A stretch of 64,000 nucleotides of DNA from Cellulosimicrobium marinum (GTDB lineage Bacteria; Actinomycetota; Actinomycetes; Actinomycetales; Cellulomonadaceae), in assembly GCF_020551945.1 (NCBI RefSeq), contig NZ_JAJBZH010000002.1:668085-732084 (forward strand). Direction: 5' to 3'. The notes below the pieces were generated by a model. That model saw nothing but the letters and a program-made list of their open reading frames with translations, had not been told where the DNA came from and did no database searches. Positions 25,486 to 33,390 of this stretch are shown here, piece by piece; within the stretch, counting starts at the first letter, position 1; every line of letters starts with the position of its first letter. The translations under genes and the position numbers were made by a program.

Positions 25486-26805
25486 ATGCACCTGTCGTAC
25501 TGCACGAACGTCCACCCCGCCGAGGACATGGACGGCGTGCTCGACCAGCTCGCCCGCTACGCCGCGCCCGTCCGCGAGGCCGCGGGGCTCGACGTGCTCG
25601 GCGTCGGCCTGTGGATGCCCGCCGTGCTCGCGCACCGGCTCGCCGGGTCGCCCGCCGACCGCGACCGCCTCCGCACCGCGCTCGCGGAGCACGGCCTCGA
25701 GGTCCGCACCCTCAACGCGTTCCCCTACGGCGGGTTCCACGCCGACGTCGTCAAGCTCGACGTCTACACCCCCACGTGGGCCGACCCGGAACGCCTCGCC
25801 TACACCCTCGAGTGCGCCGAGGTGCTCGCCGACCTCCTGCCCGACGGCGCCGACGGGTCGATCTCCACCCTCCCCCTGGCGTGGCGCGAGCCGTGGACCG
25901 ACGCCGACGACGCCGCCGCGACCCGCGCGTTCGCCGAGCTCTCCGCCGGCCTGCGCGACCTGCGCGACCGCACCGGCAAGACCGTGCGCGTCGCCGTCGA
26001 GCCCGAGCCCGGGTGCGTGCTCGACACCGTCGAGGACGTCGTCGCGTGGCTCGCCGCGCGCACGGGGCCCGCCGGTGCCGACCGGACCGCCGGGGGCACC
26101 ATCGACCCGGACCACGTCGGGGTGTGCCTCGACACGTGCCACCTCGCGGTGTCGTTCGCCGACCCCGCGGGGGCCGTAGCCCGCATCACCGACGCCGGGC
26201 TGCGCGTCGTCAAGGTGCAGGCGTCGGCGGCGCTGCACGTCGCGGACCCGTCCGACCCGGCGGCGCGCGACGCCGTCGCGGGGTTCGTCGAGCAGCGCTA
26301 CATCCACCAGGTGCGCGAGCTCGCGCCCGACGGCGCGGTGCTCCCCGCCGACGACCTGCCCGACGCGCTCGGCGACGGCCCCGCGCCCGGGGCGGGGGAC
26401 GGCGTCGGGCACGACGCCGCGGGCGGGCTGCCCGGCGCCGGGCCGTGGCGCGTGCACTTCCACGTGCCGCTGCACCACGAGCCCCGCCCGCCGCTCGCCG
26501 CGACGTCCGACGTGCTGCGCACCGCCGTCGAGGCCGTCCGCGCGACCCCGCACGGCGACGCCGCGCACCTCGACGTCGAGACCTACACGTGGTCCGTGCT
26601 GCCCGAGGGCGCCGCGACCGACTCGCTCGTCGCCGGCATCGCCGCAGAGCTCCGCTGGGCGTCCGACCACCTGCTCCCCGCCGAGCACGAGGTTGATGCT
26701 GCTATCCCGCCGAATACGACAGAAGGCCCGTCCTCGACGGCGAGCAACCCCGTGCTCGGCGCCGACGCACCCGACGCCCCCGACGCGACCAGGAGGTCCG
26801 CATGA
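25486..26805 (+). CDS. eboE: EboE, metabolite-traffic TIM-barrel protein
   Basis: 439 residues. It starts with the EboE signature HLSYCTNVHPAEDMDGV and carries VAVEPEPGCVLDTVEDV, GVCLDTCHLAVSF and VKVQASAALHV, i.e. a xylose isomerase-like barrel. The final blocks WRVHFHVPLHHEPRPPL and HLDVETYTWSVLPEG belong to the family core, ending about residue 400. The last 35-40 residues (AEHEVDAAIPPNTTEG and on) are encoded by palindromic repeat copy B at 26680-26760 plus a short Ala/Asp/Pro tail, so the C-terminus seems to have been replaced or lengthened by repeat insertion. Its stop overlaps the next ATG, preceded by AGGAGG. Confidence 0.87.
   Translation: MHLSYCTNVHPAEDMDGVLDQLARYAAPVREAAGLDVLGVGLWMPAVLAHRLAGSPADRDRLRTALAEHGLEVRTLNAFPYGGFHADVVKLDVYTPTWADPERLAYTLECAEVLADLLPDGADGSISTLPLAWREPWTDADDAAATRAFAELSAGLRDLRDRTGKTVRVAVEPEPGCVLDTVEDVVAWLAARTGPAGADRTAGGTIDPDHVGVCLDTCHLAVSFADPAGAVARITDAGLRVVKVQASAALHVADPSDPAARDAVAGFVEQRYIHQVRELAPDGAVLPADDLPDALGDGPAPGAGDGVGHDAAGGLPGAGPWRVHFHVPLHHEPRPPLAATSDVLRTAVEAVRATPHGDAAHLDVETYTWSVLPEGAATDSLVAGIAAELRWASDHLLPAEHEVDAAIPPNTTEGPSSTASNPVLGADAPDAPDATRRSA
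26680..26760. repeat. Palindromic repeat family I, copy B (inside eboE)
   Basis: An 81-bp element with terminal GCCGAGCAC / GTGCTCGGC and sub-terminal GAGGTTGATGCTGC / GAGCAACCCC arms. In reverse orientation it aligns end to end with copy A, at equal 74-bp core length. It encodes the C-terminal tail of EboE in an open frame (27 codons). Confidence 0.75.
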
Positions 26806-28220
26806 AGCCCGTCCTGCTGCTCGACGTCGTCGGGCTCACGTCGACCGCCCTCGCGCACATGCCGCGCCTGCGCCAGCTCGCCGCAGGCGGCTGGCAGTCC
26901 GAGCTGCGCACCGTCCTGCCCGCCGTGACCTGCTCCGTGCAGTCCACCATGCTCACCGGCCTCAGCCCCGCCGAGCACGGCATCGTCGGCAACGGCTGGT
27001 ACTTCCGCGAGCTCGGCGACGTCTACCTGTGGCGCCAGCACAACCGGCTCGTCGAGGGCGAGAAGCTCTGGGAGGCGGCGCGCGGCGCGCGGCAGGGGTA
27101 CCGCGCAGCGAACGTCTGCTGGTGGTACGCCATGGGCATGACGACCGACGTCACCGTCACGCCTCGCCCGATCTACCACGCCGACGGCCGCAAGTCCCCC
27201 GACGCGTACGTGCGCCCGCCCGCGCTCCACGACGACCTCGTCGAACGGTTCGGCGAGTTCCCCCTGTTCACCTACTGGGGCCCGACGGCGGCCATCGCCT
27301 CCTCGCGCTGGATCGTCGACGCGACCCGGCACGTCCTGCGCACCCACGCGCCCGACCTAACGATGGCGTACGTCCCGCACCTCGACTACGACCTCCAGCG
27401 GTACGGCCCGAACGACCCACGCTCCGACGCCGCCGCCGCCGAGCTCGACGCCGCCCTCGCACCCCTGCTCGACGACTGCGCCAACCAGGGCGTCACCGTC
27501 CTCGTCGTGTCCGAGTACGGCATCGCCGACGTCGACCGGCCCGTCCACCTCAACCGCATCCTGCGCCGCGAGGGCCTGCTCGAGGTGTACGTCCAGGACG
27601 GCAAGGAACAGCTCGACCCCTGGGCGTCGCGCGCCTTCGCCGTCGCCGACCACCAGGTCGCCCACGTCTACCTCGGCGACGCCCACGACACCGCGCTCCA
27701 GCGCCGCGTCGCCGACCTCCTGCGGTCCGTGCCCGGCGTCGACCAGGTGCTCGACCGCGAGGCCCAGGCCCGCTACGGACTCGACCACGAACGCTCCGGC
27801 GAGCTCGTCGTCGTCGCCGAGCCCGGCGCCTGGTTCACCTACTACTTCTGGCTGGACGACGCCCGCGCACCCGAGTACGCCCGCGGCGTCGACATCCACC
27901 GCAAGCCCGGCTACGACCCCGCCGAGCTGTTCTTCGACCCCGCCGACCCGCTCGCCAAGGCCAAGGCCGGCCTCAACCTCGTCAAGAAGAAGGTCGGCCT
28001 GCGGTACGCGATGAGCACCGTCCCGCTCGACGCGTCGTACGTGAAGGGCTCCCACGGGCGCCTGCCCGACTCGTCCGCCGACACCCCCCTCGTGCTGTGC
28101 TCCGACGCCGAGGTCCCCGCGTCCCTCGCCGGGATCGTCGGGACCGACGGCGCCCAGGTGCCCGCCGCCGCGATCAAGGGCCTCGTCCTCGAGCTCCAGG
28201 GCCTCGGCGCGCGCGTCTGA
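26802..28220 (+). CDS. Alkaline phosphatase/NPP-superfamily protein of ebo operon
   Basis: 472 residues. The nucleophile region reads AVTCSVQSTMLTGLSPAEHGIVGNGWY, where Thr near residue 36 is the likely nucleophile, and metal-binding Asp/His blocks HLDYDLQRYG (about 190) and VVSEYGIADVDRPVHLNR (about 235) match nucleotide pyrophosphatase/phosphodiesterases such as EboF-position enzymes. No signal peptide, so it would act in the cytoplasm. It is the seventh and last gene of the operon. A repeat-rich region starts right after its stop. Confidence 0.82.
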   Translation: MKPVLLLDVVGLTSTALAHMPRLRQLAAGGWQSELRTVLPAVTCSVQSTMLTGLSPAEHGIVGNGWYFRELGDVYLWRQHNRLVEGEKLWEAARGARQGYRAANVCWWYAMGMTTDVTVTPRPIYHADGRKSPDAYVRPPALHDDLVERFGEFPLFTYWGPTAAIASSRWIVDATRHVLRTHAPDLTMAYVPHLDYDLQRYGPNDPRSDAAAAELDAALAPLLDDCANQGVTVLVVSEYGIADVDRPVHLNRILRREGLLEVYVQDGKEQLDPWASRAFAVADHQVAHVYLGDAHDTALQRRVADLLRSVPGVDQVLDREAQARYGLDHERSGELVVVAEPGAWFTYYFWLDDARAPEYARGVDIHRKPGYDPAELFFDPADPLAKAKAGLNLVKKKVGLRYAMSTVPLDASYVKGSHGRLPDSSADTPLVLCSDAEVPASLAGIVGTDGAQVPAAAIKGLVLELQGLGARV

Positions 28221-28241
28221 CGGGCGGCGGTGGGATACCCC

Positions 28242-28325
28242 GTCGCGCGAGGTAGAGCCGTGGCTGCGCGGGGTGGAACCGTGGTTGCGCGGGGTAGAGC
28301 CGTGGTCCCGCGGGGTAGAACCGTG
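28242..28325 (+). repeat. Left array of four 21-bp repeats
   Basis: Units begin at 28242, 28263, 28284 and 28305. Consensus: GTYGCGCGGGGTAGARCCGT plus G, with one to four changes per unit. A broken fifth unit (GTCAC) runs into the stem-loop element. There are no spacers between units. Confidence 0.85.
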
Positions 28326-28332
28326 GTCACCT

Positions 28333-28441
28333 GCGCGAGGGGTGTGGCGGCCGCGCCGGGTCTGCCATCCGCGCCGCTCGTTCCTCGCGTCGCTCCCGCC
28401 AGACCCGCCACGACCCGGCGCGGCCGCCACACCCCTCGCGC
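28333..28441. repeat. Structured stem-loop element, copy 1
   Basis: Perfect 30-bp arms (28333-28362 and 28412-28441) enclose a 49-nt core. The core has an 8-nt strand TGCCATCC, an inner stem GCGCCGC / GCGTCGC (6 of 7 pairs) around loop TCGTTCCTC, and an 18-nt strand TCCCGCCAGACCCGCCAC. The 8-, 9- and 18-nt segments recur in copies 2 and 3 with different stem sequences. It is centred between the two 21-bp arrays. Confidence 0.85.
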
Positions 28442-28518
28442 CGCGGTGCGGTGCTGGTTGTCCTCCGGCCGGTCGGTCCGTGGTCGCACGCGTGCCACCG
28501 GGTTCTCGTTCAGCAGAC

Positions 28519-28623
28519 CACGGTTCTCCCTCGCGTGACCGGGGTACTCCCTCGGGGGACTGGGGTACTACTTCGCGCGACTGCGGTTCTACCTCGCGTG
28601 ACCTCGGTCCTCCGTCGGCGTGC
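28519..28623 (-). repeat. Right array of five inverted 21-bp repeats
   Basis: Units begin at 28519, 28540, 28561, 28582 and 28603. They are the reverse complement of the left-array unit (CACGGTTCTCCCTCGCGTGA plus C in the first) with more divergence. Together with the left array they form an interrupted giant inverted repeat. Confidence 0.8.
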
Positions 28624-28653
28624 CTGCGACCTGACCTCGTGGCTCGCCGGACG

Positions 28654-28692
28654 CGGCGAGGGCCGCCACCCGGTGGGTGGCGGCCCTCGCCG
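28654..28692. terminator. 18-bp hairpin ending the subtilase gene
   Basis: CGGCGAGGGCCGCCACCC and its exact complement enclose a 3-nt GGT loop, 33 bp after the subtilase stop on the minus strand. No U-tract. Confidence 0.8.
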
Positions 28693-28725
28693 TGCTGTGC
28701 GTCGCCGGTGGCGAGCGGTCGAGCC

Positions 28726-31700
28726 CTACGAGCAGGTCGCTGCCTCGTAGTCGGCGTCGTACGACGTCGTGACCTCGACGCCGTCGATCTCGGCCGTGGC
28801 CTCGACGGTCGCGGCGCCGGCCTCGACGGTCGTGGAGCGGGTGGCGAACGACTGGTAGGCGTTCTTCCCGTCCGCGACGTCGGCGAACGTCCTGGCGCCG
28901 AACGGTGTCGTCACCGTGATGTCCGCGGTCGTGCCGGACTCGTTGAGCACCCGGACGGCGACGTACGCCTTGCCCGCGAGGCAGCGGGCCTGGGCGGTGA
29001 CGGTGACGTCGACGGCCGCGTCGGACGTGGTGACGTCCACGGTCTGCCACCGCTTGCCCGGCGTCGCGTTGTGCAGGTGCAGCACGAGCAGCTTCCCGCT
29101 CCCGGCCTCTGCGGCGGCGGCGGACCGGTGCACCGGCAGCGACGTGTCGTCGTCACCGATGTAGAGGACCTGGTCGCCGCCCTCGAACCAGTACGCCGGG
29201 TCGTACGGGTCGCCCGTGAAGGGCTCCGTCGCGTCGACGAGCTGGTCGGGGGAGGACGAGTACGGCGAGTAGGTGCGCACCTGGAACGTCGGGACGTCGC
29301 CCTCCTCGATGCCGAGGGAGCCGATGCCCACCGGGATGACGACGACGTTGTTGTCGAAGACCGACGTGTCGACGTTGCCCCACAGCGTGTTCACGGCCTG
29401 GAGGTCGATGTTGTCGCCGGCCTCGTACGCCGTGCCGTCCGGGGCGGTCCAGTCCTTCAGGGTGAAGGTGGCCGCGAGGGTGAGGTCCGTCTCGCCGTTG
29501 TACTTCAGCACGGAGACCTCGAAGTCGGACGACCCGTCGGAGTCGACGTCGACCTCCACGGACGGGCTCGTGACGGCACCGAGGCTCGCCCACGGCCCGT
29601 CGACGGCGACGCCGATGCCGATGACGCCGTCGGCCGGGTCACCGCCCGCGGCGGCGACCTGGGGCGCCGTGGAGGCGAAGCCGACCGCGCGCACGTCGGA
29701 CGACGCGATCGCGGTGGCCGAGGTGCCCTCGGTGGCGTCCGCCTCGAGCCGCGGGCTCGTGGCCTTGAGCTCGAACGGTGCGACGAGCGAGAACCAGCCG
29801 CCGGAGGCGACGCCGCGGCCGTCGAGCTCGAGCGCGGCGGTGTCGGCCTGCGCCCCGAACGTCACCGGCTTGGCGGTGAGGTCGCTGACGAGACGCGGGG
29901 AGGCCTGCACGGGCACGCGCAGCTCGGTGCCGCCGTCCGTCGGGGTGAGTACGACCCGCCCGCTGACCGACGACACGAAGTCGCGCGGGACGCCGACGCC
30001 GGAGTCGGGCGACGACGTCGGGTCGAGCTCCTTGGCGAGCGTCGCGGGGTCCGCGGTGAGCGTGACGGTGACGACGGTCTGCTGCCCGGCGGGCACGGTG
30101 ACGGTCGCGGGCGTCACGGTGACGCTCGCGCCGCCCGCGGTGCTCGACGACGTGTACCCGGTCGCGTAGGTGACCGGTGCGTCGCCGGTGTTGCGCACGG
30201 TGACGGCCTGGCGCTTCGTCACGACGGACGCGCCGACGTCGACGACGCCGAACGACGCGGACACGAGCTCGGAGTCCTGGGAGGCGTACGCGAGCGTCGT
30301 GTTGTTCACCGCGTCGAGCGCGTCGACACGGCCCGAGCCGACGCGTTCCGGACCGTAGGCGGTGCCGCTGCCCGACGTCCCGGTGAACACGTCGTGCGTG
30401 GCGGTGTTCATGATGGCCGCCTTGATCTCCTGCGGGCTCCAGCCGGGCTGGGCCTGCTTGACGAGCGCGGCGATGCCGGCGACGTGCGGGGAGGACATGG
30501 AGGTGCCGGACTTGATGCTCGCCCCGTCGAGGCGACCCGAGGCCGCGGACGCGATGCCGGTGCCGGGCGCCGCGACGTCGGGCTTGACGATGCCGAGCGA
30601 GCCGTGGACGCCGCGCGACGAGCCGCTGTTGAGCGTGTCGCCGATCTCGGGGATGGAGACGAACTCGCTGAGCGCGTACGACGGGCCGATCGACATCGTG
30701 ACGGTGCCGGCCTCGATGGCCGGGTAGAGGGTGTCGTGGCTCGGGCCGGTGAGCTGCGCGCCGGGGATGCCGGCGTTGCCCGCGATGCCCGCGACGAACG
30801 ACGACAGCTCGGACGACAGGAGCACGCCGACCGCGCCGGCGGCCTCGGCGTTGTTGAACCGGGCGGCGCTGCCGCAGACGCGGGTCGCGTCGTCGTCGTC
30901 CCAGAACAGGTACGCGATCTTGCCGTCGACCGCGGCGGCCTGCTCGGGCGTGAACGCCTGGCAGCCGTCGAAGTCGTCGGCGACGAACGCGACGGGGGCG
31001 GTGACGTCCTCGCTGCCCGCGTAGTTCACGGAGTTCTGCGCGGCGTAGGTGCCGGCGAGCTCGGCGGGCTCGGTGACCTCGACGGCGTCGAACGTCTGCG
31101 TGTCGCCGACGGAGTTCGCGACGGTCAGCGCGGTGCGCGAGTTGCCGGGCGAGCCGCCGACGTCGGTCACGTCGCCCGAGTTGCCGGCGGAGTTCACCGA
31201 CAGCGTGCCCAGGCGGGAGAGCTGGTCGATGAAGATGTTCTCCGGGTCGTCGGCGGGGGCGCCGCTGGAGCCGAGCGACAGGTTGACGACGTCGAGGCGG
31301 TCGGACAGGTCGCCGTCGCCGTCCGGGTCGGCGGCCCACTCGAGCGCGTCGACGACGACGCCGGTGGAGCCGCCCTGGTCGCCGAACACCTTGAGGGCGT
31401 AGACGCCGGCCTCGGGAGCCGAGCCGGGCCCGACCTTCCAGTCGGAGATGTCGGTGAGGGTCGAGTAGTCGCCGCGGAACGTCTCGCCGTCGGCGGTGAC
31501 GCCGTAGCCGGCCGCGGTGCCGGCGACGTGCGACCCGTGGCCGGACCCGATCGCGTCGAGCGAGTCGATGGGGTTCTCGTCGGGCGACGGGACGAGGGTG
31601 GTGCCCTCGACGGTGCCGGACGCGTCGTAGTCGTAGCCCGCGAAGTCGTAGCCGCCGAGGTACTTCATCGCGTCGTAGGTGCCCTCGGGGACGGGGCCGT

Positions 31701-32355
31701 CGCCGCGCTCGCCGTACGCCTCGTCGAACGCCTCCTGCGTGCCGGGTCCGCCGAACGCGGCGTGCGTGTAGTCGATCCCGGTGTCGATGATGCCGATGCG
31801 CACGCCCTCGCCGGTGAGGCCCGTGCTCTGCCACGTCTCGGCGGCGCGCGTGAAGATGTCGGTGCCCTTGTTGGTGGGCTCCTTCGGGATGATCCGGTAG
31901 ACCTGGACGACCGCGTCGTCGCGTGCCAGGTCGCGGACACGGGCCGCGTCGCCGGTGACGACGACCCCGGCGACGAGGGTGCTCGTCACCGACACCTGCT
32001 GCGGGGTGCGGGCGCCCGCGCTGCGCGCCGTCGCCTGCTGCGGGACGACGTCGTCCGCGAGCGTGGCGACCTCGTCGGCGTTCTGCTCGACCTGCCGCGG
32101 GCTCGCGCCCTGCGCGGCGAGGTCGACGGCCGACGGCGCGTCGAGCTGGACGAAGGCGGTGACGGTCCCGGCGGCGGACGCGAGCGACGGCGCGACCTTG
32201 TCGGTCGGCGCGAGGTCGCCGCTCTGCACGGCGAGGCCGCCGGGTTCGTCGGGGGAGGGGGCTGCGACGGCCGGGACGGCTGCCGCGGCGACGACCGCGA
32301 GCCCGGCGGCGGCCGCCGTCAGGGACGCGGGCAAGGAACGGTGCTTCATCGACAC
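28726..32355 (-). CDS. Secreted S8 subtilase with PA and Fn3-like domains
   Basis: 1209 residues. A Sec signal peptide ends near residue 32 (AVAA-PSPDE), then an inhibitor-type propeptide (about 50-160). The catalytic triad is Asp191 (IIDTGIDYTH), His273 (SGHGSHVAGT) and Ser619 (GTSMSSPHVAG); a protease-associated domain is inserted between His and Ser (about 400-550). After the catalytic domain come a Fn3/C5a-peptidase-like domain (FGVVDVGASVVTKRQAVTVRN, about 700-800) and Asp-rich beta domains. This is the layout of large exported subtilases. GTG 32355 (MSMKHR) or ATG 32349 could be the start; GGGGA fits the first. It is divergent from a small secreted protein. Confidence 0.93.
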   Translation of the reverse strand: MSMKHRSLPASLTAAAAGLAVVAAAAVPAVAAPSPDEPGGLAVQSGDLAPTDKVAPSLASAAGTVTAFVQLDAPSAVDLAAQGASPRQVEQNADEVATLADDVVPQQATARSAGARTPQQVSVTSTLVAGVVVTGDAARVRDLARDDAVVQVYRIIPKEPTNKGTDIFTRAAETWQSTGLTGEGVRIGIIDTGIDYTHAAFGGPGTQEAFDEAYGERGDGPVPEGTYDAMKYLGGYDFAGYDYDASGTVEGTTLVPSPDENPIDSLDAIGSGHGSHVAGTAAGYGVTADGETFRGDYSTLTDISDWKVGPGSAPEAGVYALKVFGDQGGSTGVVVDALEWAADPDGDGDLSDRLDVVNLSLGSSGAPADDPENIFIDQLSRLGTLSVNSAGNSGDVTDVGGSPGNSRTALTVANSVGDTQTFDAVEVTEPAELAGTYAAQNSVNYAGSEDVTAPVAFVADDFDGCQAFTPEQAAAVDGKIAYLFWDDDDATRVCGSAARFNNAEAAGAVGVLLSSELSSFVAGIAGNAGIPGAQLTGPSHDTLYPAIEAGTVTMSIGPSYALSEFVSIPEIGDTLNSGSSRGVHGSLGIVKPDVAAPGTGIASAASGRLDGASIKSGTSMSSPHVAGIAALVKQAQPGWSPQEIKAAIMNTATHDVFTGTSGSGTAYGPERVGSGRVDALDAVNNTTLAYASQDSELVSASFGVVDVGASVVTKRQAVTVRNTGDAPVTYATGYTSSSTAGGASVTVTPATVTVPAGQQTVVTVTLTADPATLAKELDPTSSPDSGVGVPRDFVSSVSGRVVLTPTDGGTELRVPVQASPRLVSDLTAKPVTFGAQADTAALELDGRGVASGGWFSLVAPFELKATSPRLEADATEGTSATAIASSDVRAVGFASTAPQVAAAGGDPADGVIGIGVAVDGPWASLGAVTSPSVEVDVDSDGSSDFEVSVLKYNGETDLTLAATFTLKDWTAPDGTAYEAGDNIDLQAVNTLWGNVDTSVFDNNVVVIPVGIGSLGIEEGDVPTFQVRTYSPYSSSPDQLVDATEPFTGDPYDPAYWFEGGDQVLYIGDDDTSLPVHRSAAAAEAGSGKLLVLHLHNATPGKRWQTVDVTTSDAAVDVTVTAQARCLAGKAYVAVRVLNESGTTADITVTTPFGARTFADVADGKNAYQSFATRSTTVEAGAATVEATAEIDGVEVTTSYDADYEAATCS

Positions 32356-32684
32356 TCATTTCCCCGGCTGGACCGGTGGGTGAAGGGGGTCTGAGGGGTA
32401 CCACCCGAGGTCGATGACCTCGTAGGACACCGACCTCCACAGCACCGTAACCAACAACCTGCCGCCCTGCCCAGGGGCGGGGACGAGGTCGGCGCGGTCG
32501 GCTGCCCGTTCGGGCGGGCTCCGCGGCGTCGTCCACAGGCCCGGCCCGACCCGGTGCCCGGCCCTCGGCACGCCGCTAGGCTCGCGGCGGGGTCACGGGA
32601 CGGGGCAGTCCCGTGGGAGTCCCCTTCCCGCGTCAGGTCCACGGGGTGCGGACCCGGGGGCGTGGCCCACGCAGAAGGAGAACC
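32356..32684. other. 329-bp divergent promoter region
   Basis: It separates the subtilase (minus) from the crystallin-fold protein (plus). A 17-bp palindrome CGAGGTC-GAT-GACCTCG at 32406-32422 sits 50-67 bp from the subtilase start and is a candidate operator. TAGGCT at 32577-32582 may be the plus-strand -10. An 8-bp hairpin CACGGGAC / GTCCCGTG (32594-32615) falls in the plus-strand leader. Confidence 0.5.
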
Positions 32685-33380
32685 ATGCAGCGACCGTCCC
32701 GACTCCTGTCCGTCGCGCTCGCGTCCCTCGTGGGCGCCGTCGCCGCGCTCGCGCTCGGCGCCCCGGTGTCGGCCGCCGAGCCCGACCTGTCCGTCGTCTC
32801 GTGGGACCGGGAACGTCCCGCCGTCGCGCCGGGTGCCGACGAGGCGGTGTGCGCCGTGGAGGGCGAGCGCCTCGACGCGGCCGGTCCGGCCCGTGGCTCG
32901 ACGGCGCCCGTCGAGTGCTTCGCGACGGCCGCGGAGGCGTTCGCGCACGTGCACGGGACGGCCGTGCCCGGGACGGCCGGCCTGGCCGCGACGGACCGCG
33001 CGGGCCTGCGCGACGCCGTCGCCTCGGTGAACGCGACGACGACGGGACCGGTCGCCACGGCCACGGCGTCGTCCGACTCCCGCATCGTCGGGATCGTGTA
33101 CCGCGGCTCCGGGTACTCCGGCGCGACGACGCTCCTGTGGGGCAAGGGCGCCAACGGCTGCCGGTACGGGTCCACCTACGGGTTCCCGAACCTCGCGAGC
33201 TTCGTGCAGAACAACGTCATCAGCTCGGCGGAGAGCTTCATGGGGTGCTGGAGCACGTTCTACAACGAGTACGGCTACTGGGGCGACCGGCGGAACTGCA
33301 CGCCGCACTGCTCCACGATGGGCTCGATGAACGACCGGGCGTCGTCGATCGTCTACCGCCCCGCGGGCACGCTCGGCTGA
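32685..33380 (+). CDS. Secreted beta/gamma-crystallin-like protein, I36 inhibitor type
   Basis: 231 residues. A signal peptide ends near residue 29 (VSAAEP). An N-terminal region of about 100 residues has two cysteines. The C-terminal 90 residues (IVYRGSGYSGATTLLWG, then CRYGSTYGFPNLASFVQNN, SSAESFMGCWSTFYNEYGYWG) show the Greek-key pattern of beta/gamma-crystallins and the peptidase inhibitor I36 family, best known from the Streptomyces metalloproteinase inhibitor. ATG 32685 follows GAAGGAGAA. It is divergent from the subtilase, so it could modulate an extracellular protease; this is inference. Confidence 0.7.
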   Translation: MQRPSRLLSVALASLVGAVAALALGAPVSAAEPDLSVVSWDRERPAVAPGADEAVCAVEGERLDAAGPARGSTAPVECFATAAEAFAHVHGTAVPGTAGLAATDRAGLRDAVASVNATTTGPVATATASSDSRIVGIVYRGSGYSGATTLLWGKGANGCRYGSTYGFPNLASFVQNNVISSAESFMGCWSTFYNEYGYWGDRRNCTPHCSTMGSMNDRASSIVYRPAGTLG

Positions 33381-33390
33381 CGACCGACGA

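Larger units (their letters stand above)
28221..28725. other. 505-bp repeat-rich intergenic region
   Basis: It lies between two convergent genes and holds no credible CDS. From left to right: four 21-bp repeats (28242-28325), a long stem-loop element (28333-28441), a 77-bp stretch without clear repeats, five inverted 21-bp repeats (28519-28623) and the subtilase terminator (28654-28692). Confidence 0.85.

Noticed and set aside
28242..28623. CRISPR array
   Set aside because: The 21-bp units are adjacent without spacers, diverge from one another, invert in the middle, and no cas genes are present.
28230..28750. ORFs crossing the 21-bp repeat region (for example 28230-28538 or 28451-28750)
   Set aside because: Open frames arise because the 21-bp period is a multiple of three and GC-rich DNA lacks stops. 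They are open in several frames and have no ribosome site.
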